Assembly (NCBI GenBank): GCA_035308365.1
Contig: DATGGU010000101.1
Span: 1 to 64,000 of the forward strand
Direction of reading: 5' to 3'
DNA length: 64,000 nucleotides
Source: PALSA-505 sp035308365
GTDB lineage: Bacteria; Actinomycetota; Actinomycetes; Streptosporangiales; Streptosporangiaceae
Positions 50,645 to 59,483 of this stretch are shown here, piece after piece. Each line of letters opens with the position of its first letter. Position 1 is the first letter of the stretch. A program made the position numbers and the translations under genes. The notes below the pieces were generated by a model. It was given only the letters and a program-made list of their open reading frames with translations, had not been told where the DNA came from and did not search any database.

Positions 50645-52450
50645 TCAGGCGTACAAGGTCTCGATGTCGGCCGCGCACTCCTTGGCGACCACACTCCTGC
50701 GCAGCTTCAGCGACGGCGTCAGCTGCCCGCCGGCCTCGGTGAAGTCGATGGCCAGGACCCGGAACCGCCGGATCGCCTCCGCCCGGGAGACCGCCTTGTT
50801 GGCATCGTCCACCGCCTGCTGGATCTCGGCGAGCAGGTCCGGGTCGTCCCGCAGCGAGGCGATCGTCGCGTCGCCGGCCTTGCCGTGCTGCTGCTTCCAG
50901 TGCGGCAGCATCTCCTCGTCGATGGTGACCAGCGCGGCCACGTAGGGCCGGTTGTCGCCGACGACCATGCACTGGCTGACCAGCGGGTGGGCGCGCAGTC
51001 TGTCCTCCAGCACGGCGGGTGAGACGTTCTTCCCGCCGGCGGTCACGATCAGCTCCTTCTTCCGGCCGGTGATCCGCAGGAAGCCCTCGTCGTCGAGCGA
51101 GCCGATGTCCCCGGTGTGGAGCCAGCCGTCGCCGTCCAGGATCTCCGCCGTCGCCGCGTCGTTCAGCCAGTAGCCCGGGAAGACCATCGGCCCCCGGGCC
51201 AGCACCTCGCCGTCGCCGGCGATCCGGACACTGGCGCTGGGGATCGGCAGCCCCACCGTCCCGATCTTGTTCCGGCTCGGCCGGTTGACCGTCAGGGCCG
51301 CGGCCAGTTCGGTCATCCCGTAACCCTCGAGAACCGTGATGCCCACGCCGCGGAAGAAGTGGCCGAGCCGCTCGCCGAGCGCCGCGCCACCGGACACCGC
51401 GAACTTCACCTGGCCACCGACGGCGGCGCGCAACTTGCCGTACACCAGCCGGTCGAACAGGCCGTGCCGGAGCCCGAGCGCCAGGCCGGGCCCGCCCTCG
51501 CCGCGGGCGGCGGCGTCGAGCGCCTGGCTGTACTGGACGGCCGTCTCGGTCGCGGCCCTGAAGATCCGGCTCTTGACCGGGCTTTCCGAGGCCTGCTGCA
51601 CCGCGGTGTTGTAGACCTTCTCGAACACCCTGGGCACCGCGAGCAGGAACGTCGGCTGGAACGAGGCCAGGTCAGGCACCAGATCCGCGATCGAGGTGTG
51701 CCCGAGCACGACGCCCGAGCCGAGGCAGCCCACCTGGATGACCCGGGCGAAACTGTGCGCCAGCGGCAGGAACAGCAGGGTCGAACCGGCGCCCATGTCG
51801 AAGATCTCGGTCAGCGCCCCTTCGGTGGCGTTGCGGGTGTCGGCGAGCAGATTCGCGTGGGTGAGCCGGCAGCCCTTCGGGCGGCCGGTGGTTCCGGAGG
51901 TGTAGATGATCGTCGCCAGGTCGCCGGAGGAGACGCTGGCGCGCCGCTGGCCGGCCTCGTCATCACCGATGGCTTCGCCCCCCTCCGTAAGAGGGCGCAG
52001 AGCATCGATGCGCCACACCGTTTCCAGGTCAGGCAACTGGGCGCGGACCGAGCCGATGGTCGCCTCGTGACCGGCGGTCTCCGCGAAGACGGCGCGGGCG
52101 CCCGAATTGCCGATGATCCACTCGACCTGCTCGGCCGACGAGGTCTCGTAGATCGGCACGGTGACGGCGCCGGCCGACCAGATCGCGTAGTCGATCAGCG
52201 TCCACTCATACCGGGTCCTGGACATGAGGGCGACCCGGTCGCCGGGCGCGATGCCCGCCGCGATCAGCCCCTTGGCGAGCGGGACCACCTCGTCGCGGAA
52301 ACCACGGCAGGTGACATCCACCCAGTCGCCGGCCACCTTGCGCCGCATCATGACGGCCTCGGGTTCTTCCTCCGCGCGGCGGAACACCACGTCGGCCAGG
52401 CTGGCCTTCGCGGGGATGTCTGCCAGGGCCGGCGTGCTGTACTCGCGCAC
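50645..52450 (-). CDS. fadD: Long-chain fatty acid-CoA ligase (AMP-forming)
   Basis: 601 residues. AMP-binding motif IIYTSGTTGRPKGCRLTH near residue 187, LEGYGMTELAAAL near 372, GDGWLHTGDIGSLDDEGF near 442 and the hinge GRKKELIVTAGGKN. Substrate-length and linker features fit long-chain ligases of the FadD15 group. It activates fatty acids for lipid synthesis or degradation. Confidence 0.92.
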   Translation of the reverse strand: MREYSTPALADIPAKASLADVVFRRAEEEPEAVMMRRKVAGDWVDVTCRGFRDEVVPLAKGLIAAGIAPGDRVALMSRTRYEWTLIDYAIWSAGAVTVPIYETSSAEQVEWIIGNSGARAVFAETAGHEATIGSVRAQLPDLETVWRIDALRPLTEGGEAIGDDEAGQRRASVSSGDLATIIYTSGTTGRPKGCRLTHANLLADTRNATEGALTEIFDMGAGSTLLFLPLAHSFARVIQVGCLGSGVVLGHTSIADLVPDLASFQPTFLLAVPRVFEKVYNTAVQQASESPVKSRIFRAATETAVQYSQALDAAARGEGGPGLALGLRHGLFDRLVYGKLRAAVGGQVKFAVSGGAALGERLGHFFRGVGITVLEGYGMTELAAALTVNRPSRNKIGTVGLPIPSASVRIAGDGEVLARGPMVFPGYWLNDAATAEILDGDGWLHTGDIGSLDDEGFLRITGRKKELIVTAGGKNVSPAVLEDRLRAHPLVSQCMVVGDNRPYVAALVTIDEEMLPHWKQQHGKAGDATIASLRDDPDLLAEIQQAVDDANKAVSRAEAIRRFRVLAIDFTEAGGQLTPSLKLRRSVVAKECAADIETLYA

Positions 52451-52586
52451 GGGCGCCTCCTCGCCGGTACAGGCCGGTTCCAGGACACCCGAAACCAGCT
52501 AGGACGTAGTCACGATCTCAGTTGGACGTTACCGCCGATTTGCTACCGATGGGTAGCCGCTGCCCCGGGCTCTTACCCTGGATGGA

Positions 52587-53354
52587 ATGCGGGTCCATGT
52601 GGTCAGCGATGTGCACGGAAGGGCGGACGCCCTCGCCCGGTGCGGGGACGGCGCGGACGCGGTCATCTGCCTCGGCGACCTGCTGCAGTTCCTGGACTAC
52701 TCCGGCGGCGGTGGCGGCATCTTCGCCGAGCTGTTCGGGCCGGGCCGGGAGAGTGAGCTGATCGCGCTGCGCAAGGCGCAGCGGTTCGACGAGGCGCGGG
52801 CATTCTCCAGGAAGCTGCTGGCCGGCCTGGACGGCGACCCCGCAAAGCACTTCCAGGCCGCCGCGGCCCGCCAGTACGCCAGGCTGTTCGCCGCCCTGCC
52901 CGAGCCTGCCTACCTGACCTACGGCAACGTGGACCTGCCGCGGATGTGGGCGGCCAACCTGAAGCCCGGTCACCGGGTGCTCGACGGCGAGCGCGCCGAA
53001 CTCGGCGGGCGGACGTTCGGGTTCGCCGGCGGCGGGCTGATCTCCCGGTACCGGACCCCGCACGAGCTCGATGACGACGCCTACGCCGCCAAGCTCGACG
53101 CGGTGGGCGAGGTTGACGTGCTCTGCACGCACATCCCGCCGGCCGTTCCCGAGCTGCTCTACGACACGGTGGCCCGCAGGCTGGAGCGCGGCGGCGAGGT
53201 GCTGCTTGAGATGATCAAGAAGACCCAGCCCAGGCTGGCGCTGTTCGGTCACGTCCATCAGCCGCTGGCCCGGCGGGTGCGGGTCGGCCGGACCGAGTGC
53301 GTCAACGTCGGGCACTTCGCGGCGACCGGGACGCCTTATGTCCTCGAGTGGTAG
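52587..53354 (+). CDS. Metallophosphoesterase
   Basis: 255 residues with all calcineurin-like motifs: VVSDVHGRADA near residue 5, CLGDLLQF near 30, YGNVD near 112, LCTHIPP near 175 and LFGHVHQPLA near 218. Binds two metal ions; substrate unknown. A TACCCT box ends 7 bases before the ATG. The last 53 bases overlap the 3' end of the convergent glycosidase gene. Confidence 0.9.
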   Translation: MRVHVVSDVHGRADALARCGDGADAVICLGDLLQFLDYSGGGGGIFAELFGPGRESELIALRKAQRFDEARAFSRKLLAGLDGDPAKHFQAAAARQYARLFAALPEPAYLTYGNVDLPRMWAANLKPGHRVLDGERAELGGRTFGFAGGGLISRYRTPHELDDDAYAAKLDAVGEVDVLCTHIPPAVPELLYDTVARRLERGGEVLLEMIKKTQPRLALFGHVHQPLARRVRVGRTECVNVGHFAATGTPYVLEW

Positions 53355-56300
53355 CTGATCCCACGACCGGCGGCTGCCAGACCTGGGCATTGGTGCCGTT
53401 GCAGCCGTACAGTTCGAGCTGGGTGCCTGGCTGGCTACTGGACCTGGGGTCGTTCAGGCACAGCCCGGACTGCGGGTTGACCACGGCCCCGCCGGTCTTG
53501 AGCTGCCACTGCTGGGCGCCGGTGCCGTCGCACGATGACAGGCCGATCTTCGTCCCCGCCGTCGTCCCGCCGTTGACCGCGCCCATGCAGGCCCCCAGCG
53601 CGCGCAGCGTACTGTCCGGCTCGACCGTCCAGGTCTGTGGGTTGCTCTTGTTGCAGGTCCAGAGCTGGACCGGGTTGCCGTTGGCCGTGCCGCCCTGCCG
53701 GTCGTCGACACACAGATGGGACGAGACGCCGGACACGATCGCGCCCACCGGCGTGCCCGGCGCCGGTGGCAGCGTCCAGTTCTGCGCGTTCGTGCCGTTG
53801 CAGGTGTAGATCTGGAGCTGGGTGCCCGGCTTGGTAGATGAGCTGGGGTCATCCAGGCAGCGGCCCGATTCGGGGTTCACCAGCGACCCGCTGGATCCCC
53901 TCCGCCACTGCTGGGCACCGGTCCCGTCGCACTGGTAGAGCTCGATCAGCGTCCCGCTCTTGGTGCCGCTGCCGGTCACGTCCATGCACTTGCCGAGCGT
54001 CCGGATGGTCCCGTCCGGGGCGATCGTCAGCTCCTGGGTGTCGCTGCCGTTGCAGGTGTAGATCTGGACCGGGTTGCCGTTGCTGGTGCCGCTGTCCCGG
54101 TCGTCGATGCACAAACCGGCCTTGACCCCGGCGCCGACTGGCCCGGTCCGTGGCTGTGGCCGCGGCACCGTGTTGCCGCTGTAGGACGGCGGCGCGTCGG
54201 CCGCGGCGGACGCCCAGGAGGTGTTCGGCGAGGTGCCCAGGGTGTAGGAGAGCGTGCCGCCGCCGCTGAGCGCTCCCGGTGGGGCGTAGGCGTCGTTCCA
54301 GGCCGTCCCGTTCCAGGTCGCGGACTGCACGTAGGGACCGGTCCCGGTCGCGTCGATGGTTAGCGCGGTGCCGGAGGGCGGCGTGATCACCGCCTGGCTG
54401 AACATCGGCGAGCTGAGCGCCAGGTCCGGCTTTCCCGGTGTCATCGGGTACATGCCGAGCGCCGACCAGACGAACCAGGCACTCATCGCGCCCAGGTCGT
54501 CGTTGCCGGGCAGGCCACCGGGGGAGTTGGTCCAGATCTGGCTCTGGATCCGCGCGATGGTGTCCTGCGTCTGCCAGGGCTGGCCGACGTAGTCGTACTC
54601 CCAGGGCACTTCGAAGCTGGGCTCGTTGCCCATCCACACGTACCCGTTGGCCCCGGTGAAGCTGCGCAGTGCGGTGTTCAGGTAGGCGGCCATCGCGGCG
54701 TCGCCGCCCTTGGCCGCGGCCAGGCCGGCCAGGTCGTAGGGCACCATGCCGGTGTAGACCCAGGAATCGGCTTCGACGAACCCGGTGCCGCTGTCCGGGC
54801 TGAACCCGCCGTACCAGCTCCCATCGGGGTTGCGGGGCTGGTCGAACCCGCTGTCCGGGTTCAGCACGTTCATCCAGTCCTGGGACCGGTTCAGGAAGGT
54901 CTGCTGGACGCTGGTGTTGCCGAGCGCGCCGGCCATGGCGGAGATGGCGAAGTCGGCGGTGTCGTACTCCAGCGTGGTGGCCGCCGGGCCGTAGTAGTTG
55001 CAGCAGCCGTAGGTTCCGTTGATCGGCAGGTAGCCGGGCGCGGCCAGGTACTTGAGCCCGGGCCGGATGTTGTTGGTCCTGGTGGCCTCGGCGATCATGT
55101 CGTACATGGCGGCGGAGGTGTTGAAGCTGGTGGCGCCGAAGGCGTAGTAGTCGGCCAGGATCGAGTCGGCCGGGTCACCGACCATCACGTAGGTCTCGCC
55201 GTTGTTCTGCATCCACTTGGGCAGCATTCCGTGCTGGCCGTAGTCGTCGATCATCGATTGCGCCGTGTCGTCGGCGACCTGGGGAGCCAGCACGGCTTCG
55301 AGCTGGGCCTGGGTGCGGTAGATGTCCCAGCCGGAGAAGTTGGTGTAGAACGCCGAGTGCCCGGGGTCCACCGTGTGCAGCTTGCCGTCGGCGCCGATGT
55401 ACTGGCCGTCGGTGTCGCTGAACACGTTCGGGGACAGCAGCGCGTGGTAGAGCGCGGTGTAGAACTCGGTCTGCTGGTCGGCGGTGCCGCCGGTGACCTG
55501 GATCTCGCCGAGCAGGTTGTTCCAGGCGGCCTGGGTGGCCGCCTGGGTGGAGCCGAAGTCCCAGCCGGGGTTCTCCGCGGCCAGGTTGGCCGCGGCGCCG
55601 CGGACCGACACGTAGGACAGGCCGGCCTTGACCAGCAGCGTCTGGTTGCCCGTGGTGTCGAAGGTCAGGTAGGCACCGGCCGGCCCGGTGATCGCCGGGG
55701 TGACCGCGCTCCGCCCGGGCGGCAGCGGGCCGTGGTAGACGGGGTGATTGGGGCGCTCGGCGACGTTCGGCGCCGCGGTGGCGGGCCGCACCGAGCCGTG
55801 CGCCTTGACCGCCAGGTGGCGGGCGCCCCGGTGCACCACACCCGCCGTGAACGTGCCCGATGTGGTGAACGGCTGGCTGAACTGCATGTCGAAGTAGAGC
55901 GTGTAGGTGTTGTGCGTCTGGCAGAAGTTGCCCGAGGTCACCGAGCCCTGGATCTCGGTGTTGCTCAGCGCGGTGAAGCTGGCCGAGGTGTCACCGTTCT
56001 GGCTGTCGTCCAGCTTGAGTATGAGGTTGGCTTGAGCTGTCGCCGGGAACGTGAACTGAGCCATGCCGGTCCGGGTGGTCGCGGTCAGGGCGGTGGTGAC
56101 GCCGTTGTTCAGGGTCACCTGGTAGGCCCCGGCCGACGCCGACTCGCTGGAGTGCGAGAACCCTTCGGTCGCCGTGATGCTCGGCGCTCCGGTCGTCGGC
56201 AGCACGGGAATGTCGCCGTCCCCGTGACAGCCGGGCCCGGAGATATGGGTAAGGCTGAACCCGGTGATGGACGAGCTTCCGTAGTAGTAGCCGCCACCGC

Positions 56301-56577
56301 CCGGGCGGTCGGGCGTCGTGTCCGGGCTCCACTGCACCATGCCGAACGGCGCGTCCGCACCGGGGAAGGTGTCGCCGTTGTTCGATGTGCCGATGAACGG
56401 GTTGACCAGCGACGCCGGGCCGGTGGCTGGCCGGGGAGCCGCCGCCGCTGTGCTCGCAGGCGCCAGCGGTGCAACGGCCATCAGCAGGACCGCCGCGACC
56501 ACCCTCCAGTGGTTACCCTTCGCCCGTGACCGGCCACGTTCAGTGCCCTGCGCCATTTGCGCGATACCCCCCGGCAT
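53302..56577 (-). CDS. Secreted GH92 family alpha-mannosidase with two ricin-type lectin domains
   Basis: 1091 residues. Signal peptide (about 22-47), N-terminal GH92 sandwich starting VNPFIGTSNNGDTFPGAD, the (alpha/alpha)6 catalytic domain with FEVPWEYDYVGQPWQTQ and NDDLGAMSAWFVWSALGMYP near residues 680-725, then two complete beta-trefoils (about 840-960 and 965-1075), each with three QxW-type repeats (AQQW, AQNW, PQTW). The last ~17 residues (TRGHKASRSPRSARR) are basic and translated across the neighbour's gene. A second ATG at 56556 is possible. It should trim mannose from fungal or plant glycans outside the cell. Confidence 0.9.
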   Translation of the reverse strand: MPGGIAQMAQGTERGRSRAKGNHWRVVAAVLLMAVAPLAPASTAAAAPRPATGPASLVNPFIGTSNNGDTFPGADAPFGMVQWSPDTTPDRPGGGGYYYGSSSITGFSLTHISGPGCHGDGDIPVLPTTGAPSITATEGFSHSSESASAGAYQVTLNNGVTTALTATTRTGMAQFTFPATAQANLILKLDDSQNGDTSASFTALSNTEIQGSVTSGNFCQTHNTYTLYFDMQFSQPFTTSGTFTAGVVHRGARHLAVKAHGSVRPATAAPNVAERPNHPVYHGPLPPGRSAVTPAITGPAGAYLTFDTTGNQTLLVKAGLSYVSVRGAAANLAAENPGWDFGSTQAATQAAWNNLLGEIQVTGGTADQQTEFYTALYHALLSPNVFSDTDGQYIGADGKLHTVDPGHSAFYTNFSGWDIYRTQAQLEAVLAPQVADDTAQSMIDDYGQHGMLPKWMQNNGETYVMVGDPADSILADYYAFGATSFNTSAAMYDMIAEATRTNNIRPGLKYLAAPGYLPINGTYGCCNYYGPAATTLEYDTADFAISAMAGALGNTSVQQTFLNRSQDWMNVLNPDSGFDQPRNPDGSWYGGFSPDSGTGFVEADSWVYTGMVPYDLAGLAAAKGGDAAMAAYLNTALRSFTGANGYVWMGNEPSFEVPWEYDYVGQPWQTQDTIARIQSQIWTNSPGGLPGNDDLGAMSAWFVWSALGMYPMTPGKPDLALSSPMFSQAVITPPSGTALTIDATGTGPYVQSATWNGTAWNDAYAPPGALSGGGTLSYTLGTSPNTSWASAAADAPPSYSGNTVPRPQPRTGPVGAGVKAGLCIDDRDSGTSNGNPVQIYTCNGSDTQELTIAPDGTIRTLGKCMDVTGSGTKSGTLIELYQCDGTGAQQWRRGSSGSLVNPESGRCLDDPSSSTKPGTQLQIYTCNGTNAQNWTLPPAPGTPVGAIVSGVSSHLCVDDRQGGTANGNPVQLWTCNKSNPQTWTVEPDSTLRALGACMGAVNGGTTAGTKIGLSSCDGTGAQQWQLKTGGAVVNPQSGLCLNDPRSSSQPGTQLELYGCNGTNAQVWQPPVVGSATTRGHKASRSPRSARR

Positions 56578-56687
56578 CGTTGTCTCACGGCCAGGGCCCA
56601 GCCTAACGAGATCTCCGGCCGGGGATAGTAGCTTCGCCGCCAGTACCTCCTCATCGAGTAGTGCCGCGATGGCGGTACGCTCCGAGC

Positions 56688-57146
56688 ATGGGGAGCAGGA
56701 CCTCGTCGAGCATCCAGGTGGCGGCGCCCGCGGCCGACGTGATGGATGTGATCGCGGACTTCGCCGGTTATCCGCGCTGGGCGACCGCGCTGCGGTCGGC
56801 CGAGGTGCTGGAAAGCGAGCCCGGCGGCAGGGCGAGCAAGGTGCGGTTCACCCTGGACGCCGGTGTGCTGCGGGATACCTACGTGCTCGCCTACACCTGG
56901 GACGGCGACCGGCAGGTGACCTGGCGGCTGGCCGAGCCCGGCTCGGTGATCTCGGAGATGACCGGCGGATACCAGCTGGCGAACCGCGATCCGGGCGGGT
57001 CCACGGTCAGTTACGAACTGACCGTGGACGTGCGGATCCCCATGCCCGGACTGCTCAAGCGCAAGGCGGAGAAAATGATCATCGATACCGCGCTGAAGGG
57101 ACTCAAGGCACGGGCCGAGTCTCTCGGTGAGAGAGGCGCCAGGTGA
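56688..57146 (+). CDS. SRPBCC family lipid-transfer-like protein
   Basis: 152 residues of the START/Bet v1-like fold: IQVAAPAADVMDVIADFAGY near residue 10, YPRWATALRSAEVLE, VTWRLAEPGSVISEMTGGYQ and a C-terminal amphipathic helix. Binds a hydrophobic ligand, unknown. I start at 56688, where TACGCT ends 6 bases upstream (leaderless). Followed with overlap by the DUF5304 gene, as in streptomycetes near the glucokinase gene. Confidence 0.85.
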   Translation: MGSRTSSSIQVAAPAADVMDVIADFAGYPRWATALRSAEVLESEPGGRASKVRFTLDAGVLRDTYVLAYTWDGDRQVTWRLAEPGSVISEMTGGYQLANRDPGGSTVSYELTVDVRIPMPGLLKRKAEKMIIDTALKGLKARAESLGERGAR

Positions 57147-57664
57147 CCGGCGGCAACGGGTCATCGGGCAGCGACCCGCTCGGTGACTTCCAGCGCTGGC
57201 TCATGCGCTCCAGCGCGAAGAGCCTGGGCCGGGAGCTGAAGGACCAGTTCCGCCGGGCGACCGGTGGCAGCAGCCAGAACAACGCCGACGTGTGGGCGAC
57301 CGCCACCACCGAACCGCCGAGCCCGGGGGAAGCACCGGAGTGTGCCTGGTGCCCGGTCTGCCGGGCCGCACGCAAGGCCAGGCAGTCAGGCCCGGGGCTG
57401 GCCTCACACGTCGCCGGGGCCGGCGACGCGCTGTTCGGCATGGCCCAGGACGCGCTCGCCGCCTTCGAGGCCACCCTGTCGGCCCGGCCCCCGGCGCCGT
57501 CGGCGGCCCGGCCCCCCGCCGCGCCCACGGTGACGGCCGCGGCCCCCGAGGATGAGCCCAGGAAGCACGAGGGGACCGGCTGGCCTGGCGAGGACGTGGG
57601 CAGGCCGTCAAGCCACCCCCAGGCCCAGAGGGCGGAGCCCAGTGGGCCTGACCATCGGTCTTGA
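57143..57664 (+). CDS. DUF5304-like protein
   Basis: 173 residues. Conserved centre ECAWCPVCRAARKARQSG with a CxxC pair near residue 68, then a helix (GDALFGMAQDALAAFEATL) and a long Pro/Ala tail. Unknown function. It begins at a GTG overlapping the SRPBCC stop and overlaps the ROK gene by 23 bases, so all three are coupled. Confidence 0.8.
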   Translation: MTGGNGSSGSDPLGDFQRWLMRSSAKSLGRELKDQFRRATGGSSQNNADVWATATTEPPSPGEAPECAWCPVCRAARKARQSGPGLASHVAGAGDALFGMAQDALAAFEATLSARPPAPSAARPPAAPTVTAAAPEDEPRKHEGTGWPGEDVGRPSSHPQAQRAEPSGPDHRS

Positions 57665-58586
57665 TATCGGTGGCACGAAGGTAGCGGCCGGGGTCGTCGA
57701 CGCGGCCGGGCGGATCGTCGAAAAGATCCGCCGCTGCACGCCCGCGGCCGACCCCGAGCACACCGCCGAGGTGATCGCGGCCGTCATCACCGAACTCTGC
57801 GGCCGTCATCAGGTGCAGGCGGTGGGCCTCGGCGCGGCCGGCTTCGTCAACTCGCAGCGCTCGGCCGTGATGTTCGCCCCCAACCTGGCCTGGCGGGACG
57901 AGCCGCTGCGGGAGCGGGTCGAGGTCCTGGCCGGGCTGCCCGTGATCATGGACAACGACGCCAACGCCATCGCCTGGGGCGAACTGTGCTACGGCGCCGC
58001 CCGGGGCTACGACAACGTGGTCCTGCTTGCCATCGGCACCGGCATCGGCTGCGGTCTCGTCCTCGGCGGCCGGCTCTACCGCGGCAGCGCGGGGATGGCC
58101 GGGGAGCCCGGCCACAGCCGTGTGGTGCCGGGTGGCCGGATGTGCGGCTGCGGCAACCGCGGCTGCCTGGAGCAGTACGCCAGCGGCAGCGCTCTGGTCG
58201 CCCAGGCGCGCGACTTCGCCCGGCGGCGGCCCGAGGGAGCCATCAGGCTGCTTCAGCTCGGCGGCGGGCACCCGGAGGGGATCGGCGGCCCGCAGGTCAC
58301 CCAGGCCGCCAGGGAGGGCGATCCGGCCGCACTGCGCTGCTTCCAGACCGTGGGCGGCTGGCTCGGCCAGGGCATGGCCGACATCGCCGCCGTGCTGGAT
58401 CCGGCCTGCTTCGTCATCGGTGGCGGCGTGTCCGAGGCGGGCGGCCTGCTGCTCGACCCGGCCCGCGCCTCGTTCGAGCGCGCCCTGGCCGGCCGTGGCC
58501 ACCGCCCGTTCGCCGATATCAAGATCGCCGAACTCGGCCCGGACGCCGGGCTCGTCGGCGCCGCCGACCTGGCCAGGCTCGGCTGA
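57642..58586 (+). CDS. glkA: ROK family glucokinase
   Basis: 314 residues. ATP site GLDIGGTKVAAGVVD at the start, DNDANAIAWGE near residue 106, the ROK zinc motif CGCGNRGCLEQYASG near 168 and FVIGGGVSEAG near 263. It phosphorylates glucose at C6. In streptomycetes such a kinase also mediates carbon catabolite control. I chose the GTG at 57642, with GGCGGAG upstream. Followed directly by 18-bp repeats made from its own last codons. Confidence 0.88.
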   Translation: MGLTIGLDIGGTKVAAGVVDAAGRIVEKIRRCTPAADPEHTAEVIAAVITELCGRHQVQAVGLGAAGFVNSQRSAVMFAPNLAWRDEPLRERVEVLAGLPVIMDNDANAIAWGELCYGAARGYDNVVLLAIGTGIGCGLVLGGRLYRGSAGMAGEPGHSRVVPGGRMCGCGNRGCLEQYASGSALVAQARDFARRRPEGAIRLLQLGGGHPEGIGGPQVTQAAREGDPAALRCFQTVGGWLGQGMADIAAVLDPACFVIGGGVSEAGGLLLDPARASFERALAGRGHRPFADIKIAELGPDAGLVGAADLARLG

Positions 58587-58656
58587 CCGCCCAGGCTCGG
58601 CTGACCGCCCGGGCTCGGCTGACTGCCCAGGTTCGGCTGACCGCCCAGGCTGCGCC
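58573..58656 (+). repeat. 18-bp tandem repeats over the glucokinase 3' end
   Basis: Four units of CCAGGCTCGGCTGACCGC from 58573 with few changes and a partial fifth. Each unit contains the codons of the gene's C-terminus and its TGA stop. Confidence 0.9.
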
Positions 58657-58664
58657 GGCCGGGG

Positions 58665-59381
58665 TCAGACCACGGCGCCGTCGTCGCCGGAGTCCGAGCC
58701 GGAATCCCGGTCGCCCAGGTGCAGGATCAGGATGGTGAACCCGGCGATGAACGCGCCGATCGCGATGAACAGCCACAGCCCGGAGATCGACCACCCGGCC
58801 AGTGTCGCCACCACCAGGTAGGCGGGACCGCCGAACAGCCCCAGCCAGGCGCCCTTGGCGACGGGGGCCAGCCTCGGCAGCGGCGGTGGTGGCGGCGGGA
58901 CGTAGTGTTCCTCGTCGTCGTCATCATCGAGCGCGGACGAACTTGACGGGCTCAACGACCCGGGCCTGCCCGGAACTCCCGGCCCCTGCCCACCGGGCGG
59001 CCCATGCCCGGCGGATGGGCCCTGCCCAGCGGGTGGGTCCTGCCCGGCTGGAACGCCCGCCGTCTCGTGGCCGCCGGTGAGACCGTGACCATTCCCGGCC
59101 GAGTCCGACCGCCAGATCACGATCGACCCAGGCCCCAGGCCACCAGGCGCCGACGGTTCCCGGCCGGCCGGACCGCCGTCAGCCGGACCGCCGCCAGCCG
59201 GGCCACCCTCCGCCGGACGGTCCCCGCCGAGGTCCTCCCGCTCCGGCCAGGGTGGTGCGGAGTCGGAGAAGCTGGCCGGGGCGTCGAAGCGCCCGACCAG
59301 GTCGAGCCACGCGGCCTCTTCCTCGTTGCCGCCGCGGGCTACTTCTTCGCTGTTGCCATCGGTCACGACTGCCGCGCTCAC
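58665..59381 (-). CDS. Membrane protein with DUF308-like C-terminus
   Basis: 238 residues. N-terminal acidic part EEAAWLDLVGRFDAP, a long Gly/Pro-rich linker (about 45-150), EEHYVPPPPPPLPRLAPVAK, then two membrane segments and a SGSDSGDDGAVV tail. From memory, similar proteins in streptomycetes sit in this neighbourhood. The GTG at 59381 is chosen; 59366 is also possible. Function unknown. Confidence 0.75.
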   Translation of the reverse strand: MSAAVVTDGNSEEVARGGNEEEAAWLDLVGRFDAPASFSDSAPPWPEREDLGGDRPAEGGPAGGGPADGGPAGREPSAPGGLGPGSIVIWRSDSAGNGHGLTGGHETAGVPAGQDPPAGQGPSAGHGPPGGQGPGVPGRPGSLSPSSSSALDDDDDEEHYVPPPPPPLPRLAPVAKGAWLGLFGGPAYLVVATLAGWSISGLWLFIAIGAFIAGFTILILHLGDRDSGSDSGDDGAVV

Positions 59382-59393
59382 CCCTGTTTCAGA

Positions 59394-59483
59394 GCTTGTC
59401 TTGCCGGAACCATGCCTTACGCTGCTTGTCTTGCCGGAACCATGCCCTACGGTGCTTGTCTTGCCGGAACCATGCCCTACGGC
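59394..59483 (-). repeat. Three tandem 30-bp repeats between two minus-strand genes
   Basis: Units at 59394, 59424 and 59454 on the plus strand, each with TTGCCGGAACCATGCC and ending CCTTACGCT or CCCTACGG. The stop codon of the hydrolase gene lies in the third. Unit length and 22 of 30 positions agree with the repeats in psuK. Confidence 0.93.
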
